Shown: piece after piece, positions 23,191 to 37,846 of the stretch | Layout of the letters: each line of letters begins with the position of its first letter | Position numbering within the stretch: the first letter of the stretch is position 1 | Assembly (NCBI GenBank): GCA_001949185.1 | Contig: BDGG01000007.1 | Span: 1,945,079 to 2,009,078, forward strand | Reading direction: 5' to 3' | DNA: 64,000 nt | Source of the DNA: Ramazzottius varieornatus | Lineage: Eukaryota > Tardigrada > Eutardigrada > Parachela > Ramazzottiidae | Notes under the pieces: generated by a model | The model's database searches: none | Told to the model about the DNA's origin: nothing | What the model saw: only the letters and a program-made list of their open reading frames with translations | Made by a program: the position numbers and the translations under genes

Positions 23191-24325
23191 ATGGCGGTTC
23201 AACGTTTCATACACGTCGTAGTTCCAATTTCAAAGCCTGCGCCACCACGTCCACCAAAACTCAGGGCGCATCACTATGAATGCTGCGCCTGCCAGAAGCT
23301 CATAACTCACGAATGTGCTTCGGATTGGAAGGTAAGACCACGCTTATAGCACATAAAATTACCCCAGTTTTGAGACTCGCGATCTCTTGATTCATGGAGA
23401 TGGAGCTGAGGCGGAAGAATGTAGTTTTGGGCAGCGTCATAACGTGTTAGCGCATAACGCAATGCTTCGGCCAATTTTATAGCCCGGCAGTTTTGTGACG
23501 CCATGCGCATTTCGTCGAGTTGCACTACAGTCTAGCTTTGTTTTCAGACCAGTCCCATTCTCCAGACAGCTGATACGGGTAAGGTAGCTGCTTTATACAA
23601 GGAGCGAAAGCAGGCAACCACATTTGACTTCGCGAAATACCTGCGAAGTGAGGAGGAGTTTTGTGATCTGTACGTGGCGAACAACAATCGCACCATCAAG
23701 TGTTGGGTCTGCCAAACCATGGCGCACCCCATCAAGAGTCGATCCAGGGCTCCGCATCGCGGTGACTTGATGGCGCATGTCAGAGGTCCGAAGCACCGGA
23801 AGAAGAAAGAAGAAGGATACATTCAAGATATTCTCGGCGAGGAGGAGTGAGCCCGAAGTGCCGAAAGAGAAGCAGAAGACTATCCTGTGCAAAGCCTGCA
23901 GCAAGTTCGTGGCCCGAGATGGTATCAAGTATCACCGTACATGTCAGAAGCACATGCAGATATTGGCAGCGAACCCAGTGCAAGAAGACCTGACAAAGCT
24001 GCCAGCGACGGAGGCTAACAACACCGTGAAAGCTGCGTTCGAGGAAGCGCTTAAACATGGCGACATCACGGAAAACAAGACCAACAAGTATTTCCGGCCG
24101 TTCCTAAAGAGATTTTGCCCGGGTTGTGGGGCCATTGCTGTTAATCATGGCTCTCGTGTGAATAAGAATAAGAGAGTTAGACCAAAGATATCCAGTGAGA
24201 ACAGCAAGGAATTTTGTAACAATTCTGATGAAAGTGATGATGACGACGAAGAAGACAACAAACCTGTGGAATTGCCTGTTATGAGCTTTGAATGCTATTG
24301 TTTGGCAGTTCGTTCTGAAAAATAG
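23191..24325 (+). pseudogene. Cys/His-rich protein, tandem copy B, frameshifted
   Basis: Exon 1 is 23191-23331 (MAVQRFIHVV... through CCACQKLITHECASDWK), with a GTAAG donor at the same place as in copies A and C. Exon 2 starts at 23548 after TTTTCAG. It encodes module 2 (CWVCQTMAHPIKS, then HVRGPKH) and reaches a TGA at 23848. The C-terminal half, with module 3 (CKACSKFVARDGIKYHRTCQ) and the FCPGCGAIA motif, is fully open in the next frame to 24325. The switch falls near the GGCGAGGAGGAGTGAG run at 23838-23851, where a one-base slip would explain it. Possibilities are a recent pseudogene, a sequencing or assembly error, or a real truncated product. The downstream frame has no other stops, so any inactivation is recent. 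Confidence 0.75.
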
Positions 24326-24758
24326 AAATGCTGAAGTAAACTTTCTTATCTCCTTTCTTTCCAGCGCGTGTTGTGGCTTTTTGTCTGCGCTTTCGTTTGG
24401 AAATAACGATACAGCGGGCTGTGCTGGATCGAACCTTGTCGGTCTGGGAGTTTGCGCATTCGTGGACGACGGTCGTAACCTTCTCGTTCGTGTTTCCCTC
24501 ACCACGAAATGTTGTCCTGATGGCGAGCCATTCTGGGTTCATGGACAGGGCGGTTGAAGCCAGAACTGACAGCGAGTGCTAGCCATGCAGTAGTCTGCCA
24601 TGCAGTAGGCATTGTTGATTTCGGAATTCGGTCTTCCCTTTTTTGCGAGTTTTCATCTCCGCGAACGGATATTATCCGTTTGACGTTTTCCGTGGGAGTC
24701 CTTGCTGTCCGGAAATCTCTATACGCTTTCAGCCAAGACCCGCGGTTCGTTGAAGGAA

Positions 24759-25797
24759 ATGGCTGAACAGCGTTTGGTACAGGTGGTGATTCCAGTCATC
24801 CCCCTGACTCCTGTTGTCAGACCTCCGATTCCTGTTCAACCATCACTCCGACCACCGCAATCGAACTCCACGATCCCCGTCACGGCTCATTACTATGAAT
24901 GTTGTGCCTGCCAAGGGCTCACCAAGCATCTATGCAAGTCCGACTGGAAGGTAGGACTGTCAGCCTCGTCCAGCGACAGAGAGCAATTTTGAAAAACTCT
25001 CGTTGTTTACCGTGTTCGCGCATGTCGTCATCCAACATAATGTCTGCGGCCGTTCTTGTTTTGACGTAGTGCCCGAGTTGATCAGTGACACCTGTACCAT
25101 GCCGTGCTCCTCTTTTCAGACAGCCCCAGTTCTCCTTTCGGCCGATCCCGACAAGATTCCATCGCACCAGAAACATCGCACCGTTGAGTACAACTTTGTT
25201 GGTTACCTGAAGAGCAAGAAGGAGCTGGTGGACCTGTACATGGGAGAAATGAATCAGACCATCTGTTGCCGAATTTGCGACATTGTCGTCTTCAACATCA
25301 CGAACCCGGCCAAAGCTCCGCATCTGAACGCTCTGCTGAAGCATGTAACCTGCAAGAAGCATCTCAAAAAGATTATGGCCAGAAAGTTCGGCAAGGACCT
25401 GACTCCGCAAGGCAAAGAGAAGGAGCCCGAATCTTGTCTGTGTCATGTGTGCAACAAGTTCATCCGACCCAAACATTTCCTTCGCCACAATCAAACGACA
25501 AAGCACAAGAAAAAACTGGAGGCCAACTACAGGGCTGAAGATCTGACGAACCTCCCTCCGACTCAGGCCAACAAGAAAGTGCAGAAAGCCTTCTTCGATG
25601 CGTTGGCTGCCTCTGGAACCTCTAAAGACAAACTCAAGTTCTTCCAGCCCTTCCTTGAGCAGTTCTGTCCTGGTGGAGGAAGCATCAACAGGAACAACAC
25701 ACCCTTAAAGCCCAAGATACACGCCATACAGCAGAAGGGAGGCGGTACACTAAACGCGGACTCTGACGACGAGGAAGAAGCCGAAATGGACCAATAA
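24759..25797 (+). CDS. Unrecognised Cys/His-rich protein, tandem copy C
   Basis: Two exons, 24759-24950 and 25120-25797, giving 289 residues. The N terminus is Pro-rich (VIPVIPLTPVVRPP). Module 1 is CCACQGLTKHLCKSDW, immediately followed by the conserved intron. Module 2 is CCRICDIVVFNITNP followed by HVTCKKH. Module 3 is CHVCNKFIRPKHFLRHNQTT followed by KH, then FCPGGGSIN and an acidic tail DSDDEEEAEMDQ. The frame is also open 57 bases upstream of the chosen ATG, so a start at 24702 is possible; the chosen one aligns with copy B (MAxQR). Copy C is the longest intact member. Function unknown; nucleic-acid binding is only suggested by the C2H2-like finger and basic stretches. Confidence 0.85.
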
Positions 25798-25798
25798 A
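25793..25798 (+). terminator. Polyadenylation hexamer overlapping copy C stop
   Basis: AATAAA at 25793-25798 contains the TAA stop (25795-25797). A second AATAAA lies near 25967. Use of either is inferred. Confidence 0.4.
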
Positions 25799-26037
25799 AA
25801 ATTTAATTCAGGTATTCGGTACCTGGAATTTGGCAGGCTTAGCGGTGTTTCCCGCTCGGTTGTGATTCGTACCGTCAGTGGAGGATGAACACCTCGTGGT
25901 TTGCCAACCAGACACTTCGAACTTCGAGAAGGAAGTAACACGCAGCAATTAGTTTTGCAACAAAAGAATAAATATCACAGCAGGAAAACAGAAGCGGAGA
26001 CTGCTGCTAAATGATGAAATGTTGCTGGTAAAGTTCA

Positions 26038-29902
<3,865 letters not shown>

Positions 29903-30614
29903 GGTGACAATCTCCCGAGATTCGCCTTCTTATATACACTTAACAACACCAACAACCATACACGGCCGACGACAGGAGGAAAAGCAGCTGCAGCAGAAAA
30001 ACTCGAAAATTACAAACTTCACGAATCAGGAAAATAAAATACCCCAAAATCCACAAGCAGACCGATGACGCAAATAATGGGAATACCATAAAATTTGTAC
30101 AGTTGATTGATCAAGTTGATTGCGTTGAATGTACTGACGCATGGGTTAGAGCACTGGGCCGCGGGTCCAAAAGTACGCCGTAACTGTGCTGTGCATATTA
30201 TCAGGGCGCTGCACACTGCGCTCCGCTGCACAACTTTCATGCCCAGTGGCTAAGCAGGTGTGCTGCAGATGCACGTTGACCTGGTGCAACTGCGCGGAAC
30301 GCCGATGTATTGACGTGGTTTGTCATTTAGTCAGCGAAATCGGTAGTCAACCTGGAGAACGTTACTCTGAAGTACGGCAGAGCTGAGACGGCTGACGTTC
30401 GAATGCCCAAAAACTGTAACTTTCGTTAGGTTTCGGTAGGTGCATCTGCGCGGTAGTCAATGGCTTTCTGCTGTATGCTGTGCTGTGCCGCAAAAATTTC
30501 GTCAGTTCACGCGCTGTAGCTGTGCTGCAGCACAGCACAGCTGCAGTACAGTACAGCGCATGCGGCCAGATTCCGTGCTCTAGCATGGGTGGCGGGGCAA
30601 TAGAATCTCCAGAC

Positions 30615-31195
30615 CAGCCCCTAAGGTTGTAAATTCCCAAGTCCATCCCTTTCTAAATTCCGTTCCATTCGTGGAATTCCTTTCCGTTCCGAGGGGTAGC
30701 CGTTTGGAACGGTGGAATTCCTGTTTGGAAAACTAGCAGAAATCGGAGAAAATTAGGAATTCCACGAGGTAAACAGTCGAAGATCCAGCAGAACCTGTCG
30801 AAAAACTGAACCCGATGCTGACTCACACATCGTTCAGTTGAACGACCAATAGCATTTACGATCCGTCGCACTAAAGTATGGGGCGCATTCAACTGTGCGT
30901 AAGTCCTTGATTTTCCCTTGGACTTTCAGGTCCGACAAAACCGAAAGTTCGGATCGGCCAATCTCCAGCTGGCTTTCAGCCTCAAAACCAATATTTGTTG
31001 ATGACTTCAGATCATGTTTACTGATTTAGATGGGTATGTAAAAACAACCAAACTGGTAAATGGGATTTTGGAATTCCAAATTTCTGCGAGGACCTTCTGG
31101 AGAAGGAAATAGGAATATAGCAGTATTAGGAATTCCTTTCCTATTTTCCACTTCAAGGGTATTCGGCCTGGAATTTACAACCTTACCACCCCCTG
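30615..31195. mobile_element. 581-bp terminal-inverted-repeat element
   Basis: TAAGGTTGTAAATTCC at 30622-30637 is repeated inverted at 31170-31185. The right end reads inward as CAGGGGGTGG, a hAT-like terminus; the left starts CAGCCCC. The interior has many GGAATTCC palindromes and no coding capacity. No matching target-site duplication was found, so the exact ends and superfamily are uncertain. Confidence 0.6.
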
Positions 31196-31365
31196 GCCGT
31201 AAGCAGAGACAGATCGGCAGGTGACCCCTGTACCAACCGTTGATTTGACTACTTTTCGCAAATCACAAGACTGCAGCACGCTTAGATGCAAACAGTAGTT
31301 GAGTAGCCACCTGACGCTGTCAATTCTTACAGCCAGGTTCTGGTCTAAAGATTCTATTGCGCAGC

Positions 31366-32033
31366 TAATGCTGGGATAAATACGATAAAATACGATATGA
31401 TATTTTCTGATAGATATCCTTCAATATTTATATTCCGTTTTAGATATCAACCACGTATCGATATTTCGATATGATACGTTTCTGATATTTTATTGTTGAT
31501 ATATTGAATTTTATTGCAGTGATATATCGATGTATCAATCCAGTACCATGTTGAAAACTATCGAAATCAAGAAAGAGCCAAAGAGAAACAAACGGCTGTC
31601 GTTCACTACGTTCGAGTCAGAACAAAGGTCAGATGTCTTCGTGTACGCGAGTGTGTCTGTTGCTCAATCTATCAAGGTCTGTCGTTACAAACCTAGGTAC
31701 GCTGACTGTTCACTTCTCCGAAGTCAGCTTGGATGCATGTGCGCGATACATTACGGACGAGGCTGCGCTGCCTGCGCGGTACCGAACCGGAGTATTGACT
31801 TCCGAAGTTCCGATTCGCAAGTGCGGGTTTGCGATTTATCGATGTATCAGAAATGTATATCAGAAATAGGTATACATATCGATATACCGCGATATGATAT
31901 TTTCATTTATCAGATTCCGCTCAGCGATATTCCGTCCATATCGATATTTCGATATGAGTTTTTTGTCATATCAAATCACTGTGATGTGATATATTTCGAT
32001 AAGATACGATATATGATATTTATCCCAGCACTG
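31366..32033. mobile_element. 668-bp non-autonomous hAT-type element
   Basis: Inverted termini share TGCTGGGATAAATA: the right end begins CAGTGCTGGG read inward, the left TAATGCTGGG (two transitions). An identical 8-bp duplication TGCGCAGC flanks it at 31358-31365 and 32034-32041. The termini plus 8-bp duplication are the hAT hallmark. The interior is AT-rich with many CGATATTTCGATATGATA-like motifs and no transposase. Confidence 0.85.
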
Positions 32034-32152
32034 TGCGCAGCCACCTATGAACCGATGGTTGTCGTTAGCATTGATTAGAGCATGTTGATTGAGCATCCGG
32101 TGGAATTCGAATCTTTGATTTTGTCCTTTCCTTCCAGCGGTTTAGCTTCAAG

Positions 32153-34287
32153 ATGACCTCAATACGGAAACGGGAGATCAAAGGAGGAAGACGACGACGA
32201 GATAGCGCTGAAGATGGTCAAGACGTCGCACGTTCGAACGATGAGCACGAAGCAGAAGTGCTGCCTTCAGCCGTTCCTTCGGTTGAGCAGCGTACAACTT
32301 CACCTCCTTCCATTCCAGACAGCAAACCACCCGTCCTTCCCGACTTCTGGGACTCTTTCAACACGCTATACTACTTTGGAGTCTTCCTGTTGATTGGTGT
32401 ACCGATATGGTGGGTAACCACCACGACGACATACTCGTCGTTGCCGCACAGCCAGATCGCCGCCTTGTCCACCTTCGCGCAAGAGAAAGGCCTTCTGCGC
32501 TCTCATCAGTTGCAGGACAGGGTATGACGGTAGCGTCCTACGAAGTTTGGGGAATGATAAGGTGGGTTTTTTGCAGACAGTGACGGTGGTCGAGCCTGCG
32601 CAGAAATGGAAGACGTTCTGGAATCTGCCTCCACTCACCGCCGTCGATATCGTCTTCACCCTCGTTAATCCTTCTCCAGAAAAGCTCAAGGTTACGTGGA
32701 ACATCGAAGAGAGTTTAACAAGTAAGTTGCCATATTTCCGGGATCAAACCGCGTCACTTTAATTACTTTGCAAATTTCCGTAACAACACTCACAGCAGTT
32801 TCGACTGACTGTAGGGCATGCGCAGTGACGTCATGCGTACTTGTCGCGTTATTCGGTATGTGTACCCTTTTGGGCGCAGTTTCGCGATGACGTTATGCGC
32901 GAGCGCATCTGGGTAGGCTAGTATTGAGTTTCGCACCGCTATTTATTTTTGAATTCTCGCGCCAGAACACTTGGATCCCGTTCTGTCCCGCTTCCTGCCA
33001 ATTGCCAACTTCACCGTCTCATCGCAAGTTGTCAGGTATATCGATGCCCAAATGGCCGTCGGGTCGGACAGCGAGACGGGAAAGAAGACACTGACGTTCC
33101 GAGAGGCAGCAAAAATCATCAACAGTGTCGAGAGCCGACTGGGTAAAGGCATTTCTCCCTGTCTATCAACCATTTTGTCGGCTTCTAGTACATTTCTGAT
33201 ATTTTAGGTGCGAGTTCTTCGGACAAGCACGTGCTGAATTTCATCGTCTACGTCCCGCCACCGGAGCAACAGCCGACTACCTTGGTGGACGCTGATGGCG
33301 CTGCTGTCCCAACTAACGCATTCATTACGCCTCGATGGGGAGGTGTCATGCTGTACACGCTCCATGGTGCCGCTCTGCCCCCGTCGGAAAGGCATCTTGT
33401 TGAGATCGATGTTGACTCGGTCACCAAAGTCTTCCTGACGCAGTTCTTTATGCATATCGGACTGATCGATGTAAGTATGATGTCAAGTCAGTCTGTGGTA
33501 TCGCCCAGGTAAATTCCTTTTCTTCCCTTTAGACTGAACAAAAGTACGCTGCAAACGTCGACTTCGAAAAGGTAGGTGGAAAGTTCTGAACTGGACAAAT
33601 CATGGTCTTATTTTAGCTTGGTCATTTGTTCTGTGTAGGATTTGGATGCTTTGTTGATCAAGCGGATGCAGTTAAACGTCGATGACTCGATATCGACACT
33701 GAAATCGCTGTCAAACTTGCTGGGACAGATGGGTAATATAGCCATCAATGGCGCTGTCGGTCGCAACATTTACGAGGCTGTCGACGCAATCAAAGCATCC
33801 AAGAAGAGCTTTGCCGCCAAAGACTTCCCTGGCGCTTTGGCGCACAGTCGTCGAGCTTGGGAAAAGTCAGGTATGAGTTTTTTTGTTGTCGCATTTCCAT
33901 GTAGAAGTCTTTGGCTCCAATTTGAAATGTGCGAAATGTGATCTGACTCCCCAATATAATGGTGTTTGCTTTGCAGAGAAAGCCTTTTACGATCCGTCAC
34001 TGTTGGAGCAGCTGTACTTTCCCGAGGACCAAAAGTAAGCAAGCACTCCCACTCACCTCTTTTGTAGCTATTTGTGGGTGTAGTAAGCCCTTGTCTAAAC
34101 ATGGGCAGAAGGCCTTGGAGTACCGTCCGACACTGATGTTTATGGTGACGACAGGTTCGCCATCTACGTTCCCCTCTTCCTTCCGGCTTGTCTTCCGGTT
34201 GTGACCTCCGGTGTCAAATGGAGTATGACTTTCCTCAAGTGGCGCAAATTCAACCAGGCTCAAAACACCAAACAGCCCCTGGAATAA
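32153..34287 (+). CDS. PIGS: GPI transamidase subunit PIG-S (shortened)
   Basis: Subunit of the ER GPI-transamidase complex, which attaches GPI anchors to proteins. Eight exons: 32153-32521, 32577-32721, 32966-33142, 33208-33470, 33533-33571, 33639-33870, 33977-34034, 34155-34287; 471 residues against 555 in humans. The cytosolic N terminus is long and basic. A membrane segment (LYYFGVFLLIGVPIWWV) is followed by TTTYSSLPHSQI, matching the family. The luminal domain includes VDIVFTLVNPSPEKLKVTW, ATNAF-like PTNAFITPRWGGVMLYT and SLLEQLYFPEDQKFAIYVP, and the second membrane segment follows. Between TTTYSSLPHSQIAAL..LQDR and VDIVFTLVNPSP, well over 100 residues of the vertebrate protein are absent, although the intron there is only 55 bases. 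Exon 5 is a 39-nt microexon. The identity is secure; the deletion is an observation from remembered sequence. Confidence 0.92.
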
Positions 34288-34374
34288 TTCACAGGGAACT
34301 TATAAAACTCGTACATCGTGTTTGTTGACACTTTCAAGCGTTTCTGACATTCTGACAGGCTGCTTTTCCGCGCA

Positions 34375-34380
34375 AATAAA
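34375..34380 (+). terminator. Probable PIG-S polyadenylation signal
   Basis: AATAAA 88 bases after the PIG-S stop. Use is inferred. Confidence 0.5.
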
Positions 34381-34729
34381 AGATACAGAATTCTTCTCCT
34401 GATCCGTTTTCCTTCGAGACATTGTGATATTGGTCTTGTTATTTTCTTTTTGTACCTTTTGACTTGTCTAACGCATAGATAGTAAAGTGAGTACGCGGAA
34501 AATACGAAATATCAAGGTTCGATTTTCGGATCCGGCCTCATCAAAAGTAAAGTTGGAAGAAACGATGTGGTCATTCTAATCGAATTACCAAGTAAATCAA
34601 CTCTAGCACGAGGGTTCCTTAATGAGCTTTTTGTAGTTGCACAAGAAAGGCCTGATTAAAAAGATGAATGGGATGGTAGAACGGCTGGCGGCGGTGGTGG
34701 GGACTGACTCACTTTTTTCAGTGTATGTA

Positions 34730-35472
34730 CAGGGTGATCCCTGTAGGTTGGAACGATTTTGAAAATTCGTGGTAAAGTCGCTTCTAGCTATACAATTCCG
34801 AACTCCAACTCGTTCGACAGAGCATGTCTTCATCTTGAATTTTTGTGAAGTTCTCCTCAACAAAACATTGATCGTTTAATTGTTGTGAGCCACTGGAAAC
34901 ACGAATTTTACGGGTAAAATGTGGGTAAAAAGCGGTTAAATTATTTATATCTGACGGGAAAAACGATTACATTTCCTCACAAAATTGTTTTACGAAAGAA
35001 GCATGTTTGGACTGACTATTACAAAGCAAACCGACCGCTCGAACACGCTGTGGACGGAGAAACTGAAAATAGTCAAAACAAAACGCGGAAAATCTTGCTT
35101 ACCCCCCTCAGTTACAGCAATATTGTCGCTCACAGATCCAACCATGTGCACGAACTCCTGAATGATATTTCTCTACTACAACCTGAAGGCTTTTCCGAAA
35201 GAATAGCATCAGCGAAATTATTCTGAAACGTTTCGCACGCAAGCAAACCAGCCTGAAGTGCATTGTATGTTGATTTCGGGAAAACGTTTTGTTTTACACC
35301 TAGTTCACGTCTTCAGCACTGTGATCCTTCTGGACCACGACACCCCGACAAAATTTCTACATAATGTTTTTGATAGTTACACGTATCTGGGAACGAACTT
35401 TCGAAGTAGTGAAAACACTGCTCATTTTTCTATTCACGTCCAAAATCGTTCCAACTTATAGGGATCACCCTG
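34730..35472. mobile_element. 743-bp mariner-like element, non-autonomous
   Basis: Inverted termini CAGGGTGATCCCTGTAGG and, at the right, CAGGGTGATCCCTATAAG continue as TTGGAACGATTTTG on both sides, about 32 bp with three mismatches. Each end is next to a TA dinucleotide (34728-34729, 35473-35474), the Tc1/mariner target duplication. No transposase is recognisable inside; the frames are short. Confidence 0.8.
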
Positions 35473-35474
35473 TA

Positions 35475-36069
35475 TTGTGCAACACTCAAAGACATGGACG
35501 TCAGTCGTCGACGTCCGCTCCACAATTGTCTTCCCGCTAGATGGGATGGATTAGCTGTTAGATGCAGACTGTGATGACTAGGTGGCCTGGCTGGCTGTCC
35601 GCTAACTGCAGCACAGCTTGGCTGCAGTGGAATGATGGTACTACGTGCTCCCCAAAGTTTGTTCTTTTGCGTAGGTACACAGGGAGAAAGTGTCATGTGC
35701 CTCCCCCGCAGCTTGCCGTAATTGTAACCTCCATCGATGGCCATTCTTCGCACTCGTTATCAACTCGCGCACACACACACCCATACTTTGCCTCCTGTGC
35801 TCTCCAGTACGGAAGTAGGGATCAGGGAACCATAAAAGACAACATCCCCGACTGTTCGACGGAAACAGCTGACTTCTTCCTGATTTTGGGCCAACTCTGA
35901 TATCTATCGCCCTCGTTGACAACAAACTTTCTGCTTACAGACCTACATCTACGTTGTCATTTTTGAAGCTCCTTACTGAACAAGTCTTCTGTCTTCACTT
36001 TTCATCGCATCACTAGAGGTTTTTGGGGAATATCACATATTGGGCTTGAATTAGAGCGGCTTTTCGACG
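35475..36069. promoter_or_regulatory. Upstream region of the six-cysteine peptide gene
   Basis: 595 bases between the mariner-like element and the start codon. A minus-strand open frame covers much of it but resembles nothing. The promoter is inferred by position. Confidence 0.35.
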
Positions 36070-36959
36070 ATGAAGTCTCAAGCGGAATTGTGCACCGCAC
36101 TGGCCTTTACTGTCATGCTGGCCTGTTGCTCTTCCGGCTTCGTGTCGGCCTGGCACCCTGACAAGAAGATCGCCAAGTGGGATCCATCTTTCTTCCAGCC
36201 CGTCATCTATGTGAGACTAACTTTCCTATGACATTTCAAAATACTCCCTTTCACCTTCCAACTTCTGTCTTGTGGAACTTTGAAATCGCTTCTGATACCT
36301 GCAAATTGTTGCGTATCGCACGGAGCCTACATTTCACTGCAATGACACTGATATCGAGTGAAGAAAACCCGCGAAATTTTTATCGTCGAAAATGAGAAAA
36401 GTTCAAATTGATCTTTCTTCGTTTGAAGAAAAAAGATCAGGCTGGAAGCCGTTTTGCAGCAAGATTGCTAGAAATTCAAGGAAGTTGATTTCATGGTTTT
36501 TCGAAATTAACTCTCAACTCAAGGTTTTCGGATAATAAGCGAATACCATCTACAGAACCAGCGTAAGTTTTTGGAAAATGTACGATTTCTTCTTTGTCCG
36601 CAGAGAGCTTGTGGTCGTGTGGGTTCGCCGTGCGGGCAACGCATCAAGCATTTTGGCATATCTTGGAGACCTATCGGCTGCTGCAGTGGGCTGGAATGTG
36701 TCGATGTTGGACATGGATCTTTTTGTGCCGAACCGTAAGTACTGCACTCCTTTTCCAGTCATAATTTGTCCCAGGCACTTTACCTATTGCTACTTATCTT
36801 ATCCCAAACCCAAGGGTGATTCGATCGAGAAACCATTCCGCACTTTTTTATAGGTTGGACCTAACAGACGAGTCAGAAGAGCTTAGCAGCAACAGCGAGG
36901 AGCTCGCGGGAGAGGACTCGAGCACTTCCTCATCGGAAGTGCCACAGTACGAGAACTGA
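36070..36959 (+). CDS. Small secreted six-cysteine (cystine-knot-like) peptide precursor
   Basis: Three exons, 36070-36210, 36604-36734 and 36854-36959, join in frame to a 125-residue precursor that no single open frame shows. Residues 1-27 form a signal peptide (ALAFTVMLACCSSGFVSA). The segment HPDKKIAKWDPSFFQPVIY follows. Exon 2 then encodes a compact domain with six cysteines spaced C-x6-C-x15-C-C-x4-C-x8-C, an inhibitor-cystine-knot style pattern with the central CC pair and the CCSGLEC element. The C-terminal exon is a Ser/Glu-rich acidic tail ending PQYEN. Such folds occur in secreted signalling peptides, protease inhibitors, antimicrobial peptides and venom components; nothing here selects among these. 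The cysteine count and signal peptide are seen; the fold is inferred. The acceptor of exon 2 (GTCCGCAG) and both donors (GTGAG, GTAAGT) are good. Confidence 0.7.
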
Positions 36960-37320
36960 CGAGCTAATTAAGCCCCACACACCTGAGACCTCAAGGCAAA
37001 GTGGCACCAATCTTGTGTCAACGGAAGAGCAGCTTCACCTCCCCCAAGAAACCTTTCATCCTTTTGTAATCTAAACTTGTCCTGGATGTTCGGCACGAAG
37101 ATCCCTCTGGGCCAAATTATCATAACCTTTGCAGCTTATTCCCCAATCACCATTATTTCTCTCAACGTAGTATTTGAACGATCGATTCCAACTTGTCATC
37201 AAATAAATGCGGCAGAAGCCTTTTTGTTTTATCCACGTACATCTACTCTGGTCTTCGTGCTAGCAGTGAACGTCAAAACGAGAGCAACCGGGACAACAAC
37301 ACGACATCGAAAGAAACATG

Positions 37321-37440
37321 AACAGAACTCGACACGACCGTTATCTCAAGTGGCGCAGTTTTCCTTGTTCTTAGCTGGAAACGTGCGCCACTTATAGATA
37401 ACGATCATCCCGAGATTGTTTGCCGGCCTCCCAACTTTTG
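37321..37440. repeat. GTGGCGCAC foldback repeat, intergenic
   Basis: ACTCGACACGACCGTTATCTCAAGTGGCGCAG faces GTGCGCCACTTATAGATAACGATC, then CGAGATTGTTTGCCGGCCTCCCAAC. One of two copies outside a gene; it shows the outer arm ending near GTTGGGAG. Confidence 0.85.
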
Positions 37441-37715
37441 GCCGCAAACTACTCAAGTCGAGAGATCTAAGGTCACTCCTTGTGATCCAAAACAGGAAAA
37501 TTTCGCCACGATTTTACGCGGTTCTCAGCGACTGCATCAGGTGGGTACAAGGTCGCGTCGGAGTCGGGACAGCCGGGGTATTCGCGACCTCATCCATCGC
37601 ACGGGACGGTCTTCGAACAGGAGGCGCAGCTTTCAGTCGCAGGTCGCACTATGGTCTTCTCCTAATAGATGAAACGCCATCAAAATTAGTATTCATTACG
37701 AAGGAGGGGAAGCCA

Positions 37716-37846
37716 TAATTGGGACGTCGGAAGCTGCATTTATCCAGAAGTTTATCTCCAGTGGCGGACTATTCACGTTGTCACTGGCTGAGAGCGTGCG
37801 TCGCTTGGAAAAAGAATCTGGGTGAATTCATTGGCCGACGTTCCAA
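37716..37846. repeat. GTGGCGCAC foldback repeat (diverged), intergenic
   Basis: TTGGGACGTCGG at the left and CCGACGTTCC at the right bracket CCAGTGGCGGAC and GCGTGCGTCGCTTGG. Confidence 0.65.

Noticed and set aside
31530-32078. 182-codon open frame inside the hAT-type element
   Set aside because: Low-complexity Ile/Tyr/Ser-rich translation of GATA repeats, running through the element end into the target duplication; no transposase features.
34233-34250. CAAGTGGCGCA string resembling the foldback repeat
   Set aside because: It is the coding sequence of the PIG-S C-terminal exon (LKWRKF) and has no paired arm.
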